Assembly (NCBI RefSeq): GCF_003073375.1
Contig: NZ_CP029002.1
Coordinates: 2,280,001 to 2,344,000, forward strand
Reading direction: 5' to 3'
Origin: Lysinibacillus sp. 2017
GTDB lineage: Bacteria; Bacillota; Bacilli; Bacillales_A; Planococcaceae
DNA: 64,000 bases
The position numbers and the translations under genes are program-made. Of this stretch, positions 35,840 through 44,601 are shown in pieces. How positions within the stretch are numbered: the stretch's first letter is position 1; the number at the start of each line of letters is the position of its first letter. Below the pieces are notes generated by a model that worked only from the letters and a program-made list of their open reading frames with translations, was not told the DNA's origin and did not search any database.

Positions 35840-36586
35840 TCAATCATTTGAGATTTTATTTACCTTCTCTTGTAGCTTAATCATTTCTGTAATCGTAATA
35901 AATTTATATCCTTCTTTTTGAAGCTCGGGTAAAATTTTTTCTAATGCCTTCACCGTTTGTTCGCGATTTCCTCCGCCATCATGAAACAACACATTGTCCC
36001 CTTCTCCCACTCCATCTAACACTTTCTTAACAATCACATTAACGCCAGGGTCTTTCCAATCTTCTGTATCTTGATGCCAAGACCACATCACAATTTTATA
36101 GCCAGCTTTTACAACTTCCTTTACAATTTCTTCTGTATAATACCCCTCTACAGGTCGAAATAATTTCGGCGAATAACCAGTGATGCTATAAATGGTATCA
36201 TTCGTTTGTTTAATTTCCTGTATGATTTTAGAAACTGATTTCGTGTAAGGATGTGTATACGTATGATTGGCAATCTCATGTCCCTCCTCAAACGTACGTA
36301 GCACAACTTGCGGGTTTTTTTCAGCATGTTGACCGACGATAAAAAAAGTACCTTTTGCTCCGTATTGCTTCAATAGATCTAATACTTGTTCGGTGTACTT
36401 TGGATGAGGGCCATCATCAAATGTAAGCGCGACGACCTTTTCTGTTGTTTGGATATCCCAAATAATATAGCCTGCTTCTTCATAATACTTTCTTTCCTTT
36501 TCAGCAGAAGTCTCATCGAATACATATAACATGGAAACACCGGAAATGATTAAAATTAAGAAAGAAAAAATAAGTGTTTTTTTCAA
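35840..36586 (-). CDS. Polysaccharide deacetylase (NodB domain), membrane-anchored
   Basis: A 248-aa protein with one N-terminal membrane helix (LIFSFLILIISGVSMLYVF) and a NodB domain: LTFDDGPHPKYTEQVL (motif 1), HEIANHTYTHP (zinc histidines), FRPVEGYY (motif 3, with the usual P) and NVLFHDGGGNR (motif 5). It should remove acetyl groups from cell-wall or spore-wall sugars outside the membrane. It lies upstream of and in line with lytH, 12 bases apart, so the two are probably one unit. Confidence 0.88.
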   Translation of the reverse strand: MKKTLIFSFLILIISGVSMLYVFDETSAEKERKYYEEAGYIIWDIQTTEKVVALTFDDGPHPKYTEQVLDLLKQYGAKGTFFIVGQHAEKNPQVVLRTFEEGHEIANHTYTHPYTKSVSKIIQEIKQTNDTIYSITGYSPKLFRPVEGYYTEEIVKEVVKAGYKIVMWSWHQDTEDWKDPGVNVIVKKVLDGVGEGDNVLFHDGGGNREQTVKALEKILPELQKEGYKFITITEMIKLQEKVNKISND

Positions 36587-36736
36587 ATCTCCACATCCTT
36601 AAAACGATTTACACTTTCTTATTATTGATAAAAGCGCAAAAAAAATGTACTCGATTTTATTTCATTGAAATGTATGAAGAATAGAAATGGACAAATAATT
36701 ATATGGGGATTGGGTAATAGGGGAAAATGAATAGAA

Positions 36737-36778
36737 TTAAAAAATGTGCTGTCCGCTTTTATAGCGAAACAGCACATC
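36737..36778 (-). terminator. pbuO terminator
   Basis: ATGTGCTGT/ACAGCACAT with inner CGC/GCG, followed on the minus strand by TTTTTAATT. Directly after the pbuO stop codon. Confidence 0.8.
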
Positions 36779-36782
36779 CTAA

Positions 36783-38084
36783 TTAGTGTGGCATAAAGAC
36801 TAATTGAATAATAAATAGTACCGCGAAAATATATACAAGTGGATGTACATCTTTTGCACGACCTTTGAAAAGCATCACTAGTGGATAACTAATAAATCCT
36901 AATGCGATCCCTGTTGAAATACTTGAAGTAAGTGGCATGATTAAAATAACTAAAAATGCGGGGAATGCATCTTCAATGTTATCCCATTTCATGTTTTTTA
37001 CAACGCCAATCATTAAACTACCTACGATAATTAATGCTGGCGATGTAATGGCTGCTACACCTGATAACGAACCAACAAGTGGCCCGAAGAATGAAGCAAC
37101 AATGAATAAGACAGCTACAGTTAATGATGTTAATCCTGTACGTCCGCCAACTGCTACACCAGAACCTGATTCTAAGAAAGCAGTTGATGGGCTTGTCCCA
37201 AACATCGCACCGAATGTTGTCGCAAATGAGTCAGATAATAATGCTTTACGCGCACGTGGGAGCTTATCATCTTTCATTAATCCTGCTTGTTTTGCTACCC
37301 CGATCATCGTACCTGTCGTATCAAATAATGTAACTAAAATGAATGAGAACACAACGCCGTAAAGGCCGTACTCAACAACTTCACCAATCGCATCTATTGG
37401 ATTGTACAATAAAATACCTTCTGGTAAATGCGGCATCGCAACAACTTTATCAACCGTAAGCTGACCTGTAAAAATTGCAATAATCGCGGTAATAATCATC
37501 CCGATGAAGATTGCACCGTTAATTTTACGAGCCATTAAGCCAACTGTAATGAATAAGCCGACAAATGTTAATAATGTCCCTGGACTCGCAATATCCCCAA
37601 AACCAACTAAGTTTGAATCATTCGCCACAACGATCCCTGACATACGCAGACCGATAAAGGCGATGAATAAACCAATTCCCGCGGTAATTGCTAATTTTAA
37701 GTTTTCTGGAATTGCTGTAATTAGCTTTTCACGGAATGGCGTTAAGCTAATAATAACGAATAATAAGCCTGCTACAAATACAGCTGAAAATGCAGTTAAA
37801 TAATTTATTTCACCATTAGAAGCTAATACGACTGTATACGTGAAATACGCATTTAAACCCATACCAGGAGCTACTGCGATTGGATAATTCGCACAAAGCG
37901 CCATCCAACCTGTACCAATAACAGCTGCAATAATTGTTGCCATGAACACTTGATCAATTGGCACACCTGCATCGGCTAAAATGATTGGATTGACAATAAT
38001 AACATAAGCCATCGTTAAAAACGTTGTAAGACCAGCAAAAAGCTCCGTCTTCACCGTTGTTTGATTTTCCTTTAAACGAAACAC
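36783..38084 (-). CDS. pbuO: Purine permease PbuO-like (NCS2 family)
   Basis: A 433-aa transporter with about 12-14 membrane helices. ELFAGLTTFLTMAYVIIVNP, NYPIAVAPGMGLNAYFTYTV, FDTTGTMIGVAKQAGL and SSISTGIALGFISYPLVM are the hypoxanthine/guanine permease signatures. The N-terminus MFRLKENQTTVKTE is closer to B. subtilis PbuO than PbuG. No guanine riboswitch pattern is seen in the leader. A terminator follows. Confidence 0.88.
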   Translation of the reverse strand: MFRLKENQTTVKTELFAGLTTFLTMAYVIIVNPIILADAGVPIDQVFMATIIAAVIGTGWMALCANYPIAVAPGMGLNAYFTYTVVLASNGEINYLTAFSAVFVAGLLFVIISLTPFREKLITAIPENLKLAITAGIGLFIAFIGLRMSGIVVANDSNLVGFGDIASPGTLLTFVGLFITVGLMARKINGAIFIGMIITAIIAIFTGQLTVDKVVAMPHLPEGILLYNPIDAIGEVVEYGLYGVVFSFILVTLFDTTGTMIGVAKQAGLMKDDKLPRARKALLSDSFATTFGAMFGTSPSTAFLESGSGVAVGGRTGLTSLTVAVLFIVASFFGPLVGSLSGVAAITSPALIIVGSLMIGVVKNMKWDNIEDAFPAFLVILIMPLTSSISTGIALGFISYPLVMLFKGRAKDVHPLVYIFAVLFIIQLVFMPH

Positions 38085-38330
38085 AAAATCCCTCTTTTCA
38101 AAACACGAACATTTTTTAAGAACTTTATTATAATATTCGCTTGTCGTGTAAAATGCAATATTTTTATGATGGATAGAAAAAAGTTTTAATTGTTGCCATT
38201 TTCTGAATTTGTATAGACTTTATTAGCTGCAAGAAAACTAGATATTCTATTACAATTTCCTTTTTAAATAGTCCTATATGTCATTTACTTCGAATAAAAT
38301 GAATGACGTTATATTAGTGGAGGGCTATTC

Positions 38331-38957
38331 ATGAATACTGTATTCACCTATATCTTTTTAGGCATATCAATGGCTGCAACAATTGGACCCGTCAAGACTG
38401 TCCTAATAAATACTGGATTTAAAAATGGTTTTTTTCATGCCTGGTTTTTTAGTCTTGGTGCATTGGTAACCGACATTATCTATATGTTCATTGTTTATTT
38501 TGGAATTGGACAATTTATTGATTCGTTATATTTGAAAATATTCCTCTGGTCGTTCGGCTGTTTTGTTCTTTTATATACCGGTATAGAAAATTTACTATCC
38601 CTACATAAAATTGATATGAATTTAAAAACCGGTAAAATGACGAGACTTAGAAATTCTATATTAGCTGGTTTATTCATGTCAATGTTGAATCCATTGACCA
38701 TTCTTTTTTGGCTAGGGATATATGGCTCCATGCTCGCAAAAACGGCCGGAATCTCTTCAGATTATCAAATCATTATAAATAGTATCGCCATTTTGCTTGG
38801 CATTATCTTAGTGGATTTTATTATGGCCTTTTTATCCAGTGCTGCTCGTAAATTATTATCTACCAATATTTTGAAAACCGTCTCCCTTATCTCATCCATA
38901 ATAATGATTGGTTTTGGAATTTACTTTGGCATGCAAGCTTTTCAAGTGATATTTTAA
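38331..38957 (+). CDS. LysE-family transporter
   Basis: A 208-aa protein with six likely membrane helices and the LysE start pattern (FLGISMAATIGPVKTVLINTGFKNG), followed by WSFGCFVLLYTGIENLL and FMSMLNPLTILFWLGIYGSM. The family exports amino acids or related compounds; the substrate cannot be told. A GGAGGG site precedes the ATG. Single gene. Confidence 0.88.
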   Translation: MNTVFTYIFLGISMAATIGPVKTVLINTGFKNGFFHAWFFSLGALVTDIIYMFIVYFGIGQFIDSLYLKIFLWSFGCFVLLYTGIENLLSLHKIDMNLKTGKMTRLRNSILAGLFMSMLNPLTILFWLGIYGSMLAKTAGISSDYQIIINSIAILLGIILVDFIMAFLSSAARKLLSTNILKTVSLISSIIMIGFGIYFGMQAFQVIF

Positions 38958-39094
38958 TACGCACTCAACGGTTTTATAAGTATGTTTCCTTATAATACTG
39001 TTTAGTAAAAGTTTTTCAAAAAACATATAGCGCATAAAATGAACACGAATGGAAACCATAACCTTAATAAAAACGGATTAGTTGAGGTGTGGTA

Positions 39095-40324
39095 ATGAAA
39101 GCGAGTAAGGATCAAGTAAGTATCTGGTGTATTGTAAGTATAACGTCAATCCCTCTCATCATGACGCTTGGAAATTCCATGCTTATTCCCGTGCTCCCGA
39201 TACTGGAAGAAAAGGTCGGAATCACATCATTTCAATCGAGCATGATTATTACAAGCTATTCTGTCGCAGCTATTTTTCTTATACCAGTAGCCGGTTATTT
39301 ATCAGACCGTTTCGGTAGGAAAATGGTAATATTACCAAGTTTAATCTTCGCTTTAATTGGCGGTCTAATTGCTGGGTTTGCTTCATGGAAAATGGAGGAT
39401 CCTTACGCCATGATTATCGTTGGTAGGATCATCCAGGGAATAGGAGCAGCTGGTGCCATGCCAATCGTTTTGCCACTTGTGGGTGATCTATATAAAGATG
39501 ATGAAAAAGTAAGTTCTACTTTAGGAATTATTGAAACGTCGAACACATTTGGAAAAGTGTTAAGTCCCATTTTAGGTTCAATATTTGCCGCTATTTTATG
39601 GTTTCTACCCTTCTTTTCAATTTCAGCGCTCAGTTTAATTTCTATCGTACTTATTTTTTTCTTTGTTAAAGTCCCCAAAGAAAAGGAAGAACCAGTGAAA
39701 TTTAAGGAGTTTTTACGCAACACTAAAAAAGTATTCAAAGCGGAAGGAAAGTGGTTGTATACCGTATTCCTAAATGGGGTCCTTGTTATGCTGATATTAT
39801 TTAGTATGTTATTTTTCTTATCAGAAAACCTTGAAAAAGTTCATGATATAAAAGGCATTAAAAAAGGTTTCGTTTTGGCCATCCCACTTTTATTACTTTG
39901 TATTGCTTCTTTTATTTCAGGTCGAAAGATTAAAGGCCATCTAGCAACGATGAAAAAAATAATCATTTTCTCCTTAATTGCCATGTCTGTCAGCATCGTC
40001 TTCGTAGGGTATACAAGCAAAAAGCTAATCCTGCTGTTAGTCGTAACGAGCATCGTGGGAATCGCTATTGGCGCACTACTGCCTGCACTGGACGCGATTA
40101 TTACAGAAAACATTGAAAAAGAGTTACGAGGCACAGTATCCTCTTTTTATAGCTCGGCAAGATTTATCGGTGTTGCAGCTGGTCCCCCTATTATGTCACT
40201 TGTCATGAAAGACTATCTCAATGTCAGCTATATTACGGCAGGCGTATTGGGATTCATCTTATTATTCATCGTCTTTAAGTTCATCAAAGTCGATGAAATC
40301 GAAAAAACAAATAAAACAGCATGA
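39095..40324 (+). CDS. MFS drug-type efflux transporter
   Basis: A 409-aa 12-helix major facilitator. Motif A GYLSDRFGRKMVILPSLIFA (about 64-83) and the GRIIQGIGAAGAMPIVLPL block match the proton-driven drug efflux group; a second half starts near residue 205. The ATG 39095 follows GAGGTG. Substrate is not predictable. It has its own terminator. Confidence 0.88.
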   Translation: MKASKDQVSIWCIVSITSIPLIMTLGNSMLIPVLPILEEKVGITSFQSSMIITSYSVAAIFLIPVAGYLSDRFGRKMVILPSLIFALIGGLIAGFASWKMEDPYAMIIVGRIIQGIGAAGAMPIVLPLVGDLYKDDEKVSSTLGIIETSNTFGKVLSPILGSIFAAILWFLPFFSISALSLISIVLIFFFVKVPKEKEEPVKFKEFLRNTKKVFKAEGKWLYTVFLNGVLVMLILFSMLFFLSENLEKVHDIKGIKKGFVLAIPLLLLCIASFISGRKIKGHLATMKKIIIFSLIAMSVSIVFVGYTSKKLILLLVVTSIVGIAIGALLPALDAIITENIEKELRGTVSSFYSSARFIGVAAGPPIMSLVMKDYLNVSYITAGVLGFILLFIVFKFIKVDEIEKTNKTA

Positions 40325-40328
40325 AAAT

Positions 40329-40365
40329 AAGGACCTAACAGCTATTGTTGCTGTATGGGTCCTTT
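40329..40365 (+). terminator. Terminator after the MFS gene
   Basis: AAGGACC/GGGTCCTT with inner ACAGC/GCTGT, followed by TTAAG; T run is short. Confidence 0.65.
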
Positions 40366-40394
40366 AAGTATGTAATGTCTGAAAGTTAGCCTTT

Positions 40395-40670
40395 TTATTT
40401 TGAATTTAAACTATAAAGAATTAAAAATATTCCGCCGAAAAGACATACGATTCTTATCATCGAAATTTTTTCAGCCAGTCCAAGTAATGCGATTGCTGTC
40501 GTAACAATTAAAATAACTGGCCCTACTAAAGCAAGTAGTGTATTAATATAAAATGCCTTTTCTAAATCATTGAATTTATACATTAACGCAGCAGCTGTTA
40601 TCTCAATACTTCCTGAAATAAGTCTTAATGTAATGATAAAAATAAGCGCCTTTTCAATAAATGTAACCAC
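40395..40670 (-). CDS. yqhV: YqhV-like membrane protein (DUF2619)
   Basis: A 91-aa protein with three membrane helices: KALIFIITLRLISGSIEITA, YINTLLALVGPVILIVTTAI and ISMIRIVCLFGGIFLIL. The LRLISGSIEITAAALMYKFND segment matches YqhV-type proteins. In B. subtilis yqhV lies next to spoIIIAA upstream of the SpoIIIA operon; here it is alone, 9 kb from spoIIIAC. Function unknown, sporulation link inferred from the usual location. Confidence 0.72.
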   Translation of the reverse strand: MVTFIEKALIFIITLRLISGSIEITAAALMYKFNDLEKAFYINTLLALVGPVILIVTTAIALLGLAEKISMIRIVCLFGGIFLILYSLNSK

Positions 40671-41107
40671 TTCCCCTGCTGTTAGTAATACCTAACATAT
40701 GCAATCAATCCAGGAATTATTTGAATTTCCGGAATGAATTTTAAGGTATCTTCTTTTATAATTGGCAAAGGGTAAAACCGTTTTTTTTCAGTGAAATTTC
40801 TCCTTCACAATATTTTCTAAGTTATTCTAAAGCGTTGAATCCTTTTTGAATTAACACAATTTGTTAGTTTAATTAACTCAACAAAAAAGGCATTAATTCC
40901 TTTTGATCAACGCACTCCATTACTTTTAGTACTACGTCACAATTTTTTTGAGTCTCGTCGAAGTTTTAAGTATTTACAAAGATAAAAAATATACCCATTT
41001 TTATGCAATAACTGAGATCACTTTGCGTTGCTCAAATTGTGCTTAATCCGTTGATGTAACTGAGCTTTTAAAGAAGTGCATAAAAAACCGTATAAACAAT
41101 GTTCCAA

Positions 41108-41152
41108 CAAAAAATCGGTAAACGCTGTTCCATCAACGTTCACCGATTTTTC
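41108..41152. terminator. Orphan bidirectional terminator in a 790-base gap
   Basis: AAAAATCGGT/ACCGATTTTT with AACG/CGTT closes around CTGTTCCATCAA. It could act on both strands. The surrounding gap (40671-41240) shows no gene I can support; it is AT-rich with no clear promoter-gene pair. Confidence 0.7.
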
Positions 41153-41239
41153 TTATGCCCCCAAACTTGGATTTGGGAACGTTATTTGTATATATTTATG
41201 TTTGTATATTAAAGTTGTTGATATAAGATGAAAAATCAT

Positions 41240-41431
41240 TAGAGCATCCAGATATTAGTGATACTAATTTCGATAATGACTTATTCAACTAAATCACCCA
41301 ATTTCACTCAGAATTAGGGCATGGAAAGAACTGTTGGGCGTTGGCCATATGGTAGTACATGGGTAATTGAAACCTATGTACCTCATAGTACACCGGAATG
41401 GTGGGAGGATAAGAATCGAAATGGCCTTTAG
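41240..41431 (+). pseudogene. Remnant of an unknown gene with frame shifts
   Basis: Protein-like pieces follow one another in different plus-strand frames: HPDISDTNFDNDLFN, then QFHSELGHGKNCW, then ERTVGRWPYGSTWVIETYVP and STPEWWEDKNRNGL before a stop at 41431. The last piece has the aromatic-rich composition of a real protein but no ribosome site. This is best read as a decayed gene. Family not recognised. Confidence 0.35.
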
Positions 41432-41458
41432 TTCTATAAATTCATCTTTTTTAAGAGC

Positions 41459-41719
41459 TTAGACTTCCTTTAATATAAAATATAATATAAAGATTAATAA
41501 AGATACTATGCCAATTTCATATACTATTCTCATAATATCAAGTTCATAAGTTGGATAATAATCATCAACTTGGAATTCTTTCGTGTGTAATTGCCATATA
41601 GGAGCATACCTTTTATCATAAAATTCAAGATGAGGCCCCCACTTTAATGACACAGGTACGAACAATATACCGATGCAAAAAATTATTATGAAATAGCCAG
41701 AGAGTAAAATTTTCTTCAA
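41459..41719 (-). CDS. Small membrane protein
   Basis: An 86-aa protein, TTG start placed eight bases after GGAGGT. Two membrane helices (LLSGYFIIIFCIGILFVPV and IVSLLIFILYFILK) flank an outside loop with WGPHLEFYDKRYAPIW. It could be an immunity-type or sensing protein; no family is recognised. Confidence 0.55.
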   Translation of the reverse strand: MKKILLSGYFIIIFCIGILFVPVSLKWGPHLEFYDKRYAPIWQLHTKEFQVDDYYPTYELDIMRIVYEIGIVSLLIFILYFILKEV

Positions 41720-41819
41720 TAACACAACCTCCAATAAATGTAATTTTTTATATAATTTACAATAAAAGTATTAATATGTATATTATAATATGAGTAGAAT
41801 ATAAAAAGGAGGTAATAAA

Positions 41820-42533
41820 ATGTTTAAAAAAGCTTTTGGTTCATTATTTTTAGCATCTATTCTTTGTTTTTCAATAGTCCCAACATCTTTTGCAAGTACC
41901 TCTTCATCCCATTGTAAGTTAGATGGGATAAAGATTGAAAGTAAAGATACTATGACTTCTAAAGTACCTACTAGCCTAGAGATGCAAACGCAGTTACAAT
42001 TCTCTGAAGGTGCATCTGTAAATATTACAGATAAGTCAGAATTGGAAAAAATTGCAGTAGAACAAGGTTTAGAAAAAGTTCCTATTAGAATTGAATATGA
42101 ATATATACCTTCAGAAACAGACTTTAGTAAACCAGACCAAGTAGTTACTCCGTATGCGAAGGGCGACATATGTTATGTGAATGACTTAGGGTCTGGCTGG
42201 TATAACGAAAACTACCCATATAAAACCTTCTTTATAGATGGTCCTGATAAGTTTGAATACTCGGAAACTAAAAAATTTAAATCAAGTTATGACGGATCTT
42301 TTGGTGCCTCTAAAGCCGGTCTCGAAGCTAAAATCGGATTTAAGTTGGAAGAGGATTACTCTGTTCAGTTCAAAAGTAACACACCAATCGCAGCAAATGA
42401 AAGCATCAACTTCGAACTTTTCACAACTCACCACAAAGTTAGGTATGCTGTAGATACTGGTCCTACATGTAATTTCGGACATGCTTATAAACCAAATGGT
42501 ACTTACATTAAAAAAACTGTTTATGCCAAATAA
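41820..42533 (+). CDS. Secreted hypothetical protein
   Basis: A 237-aa protein with a clear signal peptide (FGSLFLASILCFSIVPTSFA, cleavage near residue 25) and a strong AAAGGAGG site. The mature part is beta-rich, with a helix at ELEKIAVEQGLEKV and conserved-looking blocks KGDICYVNDLGSGWYNENY and HHKVRYAVDTGPTC. Three cysteines could form disulfides. Two terminators follow. Not recognised; possibly a bacteriocin-like or surface protein. Confidence 0.75.
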   Translation: MFKKAFGSLFLASILCFSIVPTSFASTSSSHCKLDGIKIESKDTMTSKVPTSLEMQTQLQFSEGASVNITDKSELEKIAVEQGLEKVPIRIEYEYIPSETDFSKPDQVVTPYAKGDICYVNDLGSGWYNENYPYKTFFIDGPDKFEYSETKKFKSSYDGSFGASKAGLEAKIGFKLEEDYSVQFKSNTPIAANESINFELFTTHHKVRYAVDTGPTCNFGHAYKPNGTYIKKTVYAK

Positions 42534-42581
42534 GATTATCCACCATACAATACAAAATTCCACAGAAAAGCAGATTAAGAG

Positions 42582-42607
42582 ACATCATAGCGTATTCGCT
42601 ATGATGT
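42582..42607 (+). terminator. First terminator after the secreted protein gene
   Basis: Perfect 11-bp stem ACATCATAGCG/CGCTATGATGT with loop TATT, followed by TTTATTTTGTCTTTTTTT. Confidence 0.88.
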
Positions 42608-42631
42608 TTTATTTTGTCTTTTTTTATGCCC

Positions 42632-42665
42632 TAAACCTTCCCAAAGCGACGTTTGGGAAGGTTTA
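42632..42665. terminator. Second terminator, between convergent genes
   Basis: TAAACCTTCCCAAA pairs perfectly with TTTGGGAAGGTTTA. It lies between the rightward secreted-protein gene and the leftward 42699 gene and can serve both. Confidence 0.7.
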
Positions 42666-42698
42666 TAGTTTTAAAACCAAGTTCACTTAAAAGAATTA

Positions 42699-42929
42699 TT
42701 ACATTTTCCCTTCTCTTATCCATGTCCAGATTCGAAAACTATTAAAAATGGATACTAAGAAAAGAATAATCATTGCAAATACCCATATACCTAGTCGGTT
42801 TATTTCTTGTAAACCTTCTGCATTTAAAGCTACAAAAATCGAAAAAATAATAACCATTAGGTAACAAAAAACATTAGGAATAATCCATACAATTCTTAAT
42901 TTGGTATTCTTCAATATTTTCACCGCCAA
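42699..42929 (-). CDS. Small two-helix membrane protein
   Basis: A 76-aa protein with helices IVWIIPNVFCYLMVIIFSIF and LGIWVFAMIILFLVSIF. A start at an inner TTG (MKNTKLR...) after GGCGGTG is also possible. No family recognised. Confidence 0.5.
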   Translation of the reverse strand: MAVKILKNTKLRIVWIIPNVFCYLMVIIFSIFVALNAEGLQEINRLGIWVFAMIILFLVSIFNSFRIWTWIREGKM

Positions 42930-43158
42930 TTAAAAATACTTTCATCATTAATTTTAATACAAATATCCAATTTTTGGTTTTATTAATTAAGGTTATCTTA
43001 AATCTTATAGTTGGTCTGAATAAAAATACGCACCCAAACCGTCGTTTGGTAACATTTCATTGAGATTCCTATTTATATGTTACAGCCATTCAGAACAAGT
43101 GGATCGAACAGTCTTCTTTAAAATTATTTTTCGCAGCGTCTCAGAGCATTATCTAGTG

Positions 43159-43201
43159 AAAACAGCGACAAATACTGTTAGAACAGTGTTTGTCGCTGTT
43201 T
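43159..43201. terminator. Long orphan hairpin
   Basis: AAACAGCGACAAA/TTTGTCGCTGTTT with inner ACTGTT/AACAGT makes an almost perfect stem with a tiny loop. The 370-base gap around it (42930-43300) has no gene. It may terminate transcripts from either side. Confidence 0.6.
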
Positions 43202-43300
43202 GAAATGTTCCCAAGCTGCCTAAGCGAAATAACCGTGTCTAACTTTTAGGGGTCACTTCATGTTGGTAACTTTTATCCTTAATTTCGCATTTCAATAAAG

Positions 43301-43684
43301 CTACTTATTATTTTTAGGAAAAAATTTAATACAGCTATTTTTATGTTCATTTAAGAATCGTAAATCTTCAATCGTTACTTGCTGTGGATTTATTCGATGT
43401 ATGTTTTTAAAAGGCACTTTTTCACTGTGCCATATTGACCAAAATTCCACTCGGTTTTGTTCTTCAACATTCCCCTTAATATAGTCAACAAGTTGGTTTA
43501 AAAACGTTTCATTCGTATTCCCTCTCACCTTGTAGATATTAGGCTTTTGAATTTGCCCCCCTGCTGCGATAGGAGGACTTTTTCTACAAGGAAGAACTTC
43601 AAACTGTTCCCCAAAATGGTATTTTTCTAAAGTTGTAACAGTCGGTAAGGGTTTTTTTGAAGCAAAATAACGATAAAGGCTCAC
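43301..43684 (-). CDS. Hypothetical protein
   Basis: A 127-aa soluble protein beginning MSLYRYFASKKPLPTVTTLE with GTG start and AGAGGAAT before it. The end is basic (NEHKNSCIKFFPKNNK). Two cysteines only. No motif recognised and no partner in the next genes. Confidence 0.55.
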   Translation of the reverse strand: MSLYRYFASKKPLPTVTTLEKYHFGEQFEVLPCRKSPPIAAGGQIQKPNIYKVRGNTNETFLNQLVDYIKGNVEEQNRVEFWSIWHSEKVPFKNIHRINPQQVTIEDLRFLNEHKNSCIKFFPKNNK

Positions 43685-43800
43685 TATATTCCTCTTTCTA
43701 AATAGTTTTATTTAAACGTAATATACCAAATAATGTAACTAAATAGAACTGTATAAAATAAATTGCCAACCAAAATAACATTAATAAATTTCATTAAAAA

Positions 43801-44277
43801 CTACTTAACCTGCACCTCAATTTTATAGGGCATTCCTAAATAACGGTATTGTATTGTTACTTTAGAAATCGGTTGTTCATTCAAAATAGTTAGACCATAA
43901 ATTCTGTCATCTTCATGTACTTGTTTTTTATCTTGTCGTTCATAAATCTCGCCAATTATCGTTCCTTTTTTTATCTTTGTGTCCATTAAACTAAAAAAAT
44001 TATGTGTAGCTGCTTCTGAAGATGAAAAGTCGTCTGTTACAATGAACCCCTTATCTGGATGCTCAATTTGCATTTTTACTTGTGAGGGTGTCTCTCCATT
44101 ATTAACATATACTTCAGTAACTTGAATATCATTAAAACCTGTATTTCCTAATCCTATTACAACGGACGTATATTCACCATTACCTGCAATAGTACCGTAT
44201 TCTAAAGGTGGGGTTATCTTGATCCAAAAGACAATGCCTATCAAGATAACAATCATTAAAACTATAATTTTTTTCAC
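43801..44277 (-). CDS. Membrane-anchored extracellular protein
   Basis: A 158-aa protein. GTG start chosen because GGAGGTG lies correctly before it. One N-terminal helix (IIVLMIVILIGIVFWI) anchors a beta-rich outer domain (TIAGNGEYTSVVIGLGNTGF, then PISKVTIQYRYLGMPYKIEV). This is probably a small surface protein; the family is unknown. The gap to accC (44278-44601) carries only the accC terminator. Confidence 0.6.
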   Translation of the reverse strand: MKKIIVLMIVILIGIVFWIKITPPLEYGTIAGNGEYTSVVIGLGNTGFNDIQVTEVYVNNGETPSQVKMQIEHPDKGFIVTDDFSSSEAATHNFFSLMDTKIKKGTIIGEIYERQDKKQVHEDDRIYGLTILNEQPISKVTIQYRYLGMPYKIEVQVK

Positions 44278-44502
44278 TTCCCTAGTCACCTCCAACTAAA
44301 TACTATTTCGCTATATATATTCGAAATTCCTTTTAAAACTTAAATCATACCTGTTTCCATTAGTTGAACAGTAGTAATGTTTAGCATTAAAGATAGTTTA
44401 GATTTTCTTTATATATGTTTATCTAAAAAAGGCACCTCTCTTGAGCAATTAATAACAACAGATGTACCATCACAATAAAACGTATCACTTCATCAAGACA
44501 CG

Positions 44503-44538
44503 AAAAAACCTCCTAATAAAATGAATTATTAGAAGGTA
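44503..44538 (-). terminator. accC terminator
   Basis: Minus-strand stem ACCTTCTAATAA/TTATTAGGAGGT (11 of 12 pairs) followed by TTTTTTCG, about 65 bases after the accC stop. Confidence 0.75.
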
Positions 44539-44601
44539 AAAAATTAAGAATCTTAATTTATTGTTTTATTCCCTGTGCTATCCAGAAACCAAAGATTTAG
44601 A

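Noticed and set aside
38085-38330. Purine (guanine) riboswitch before pbuO
   Set aside because: I looked for the conserved three-way junction loops of the purine riboswitch and did not find them.
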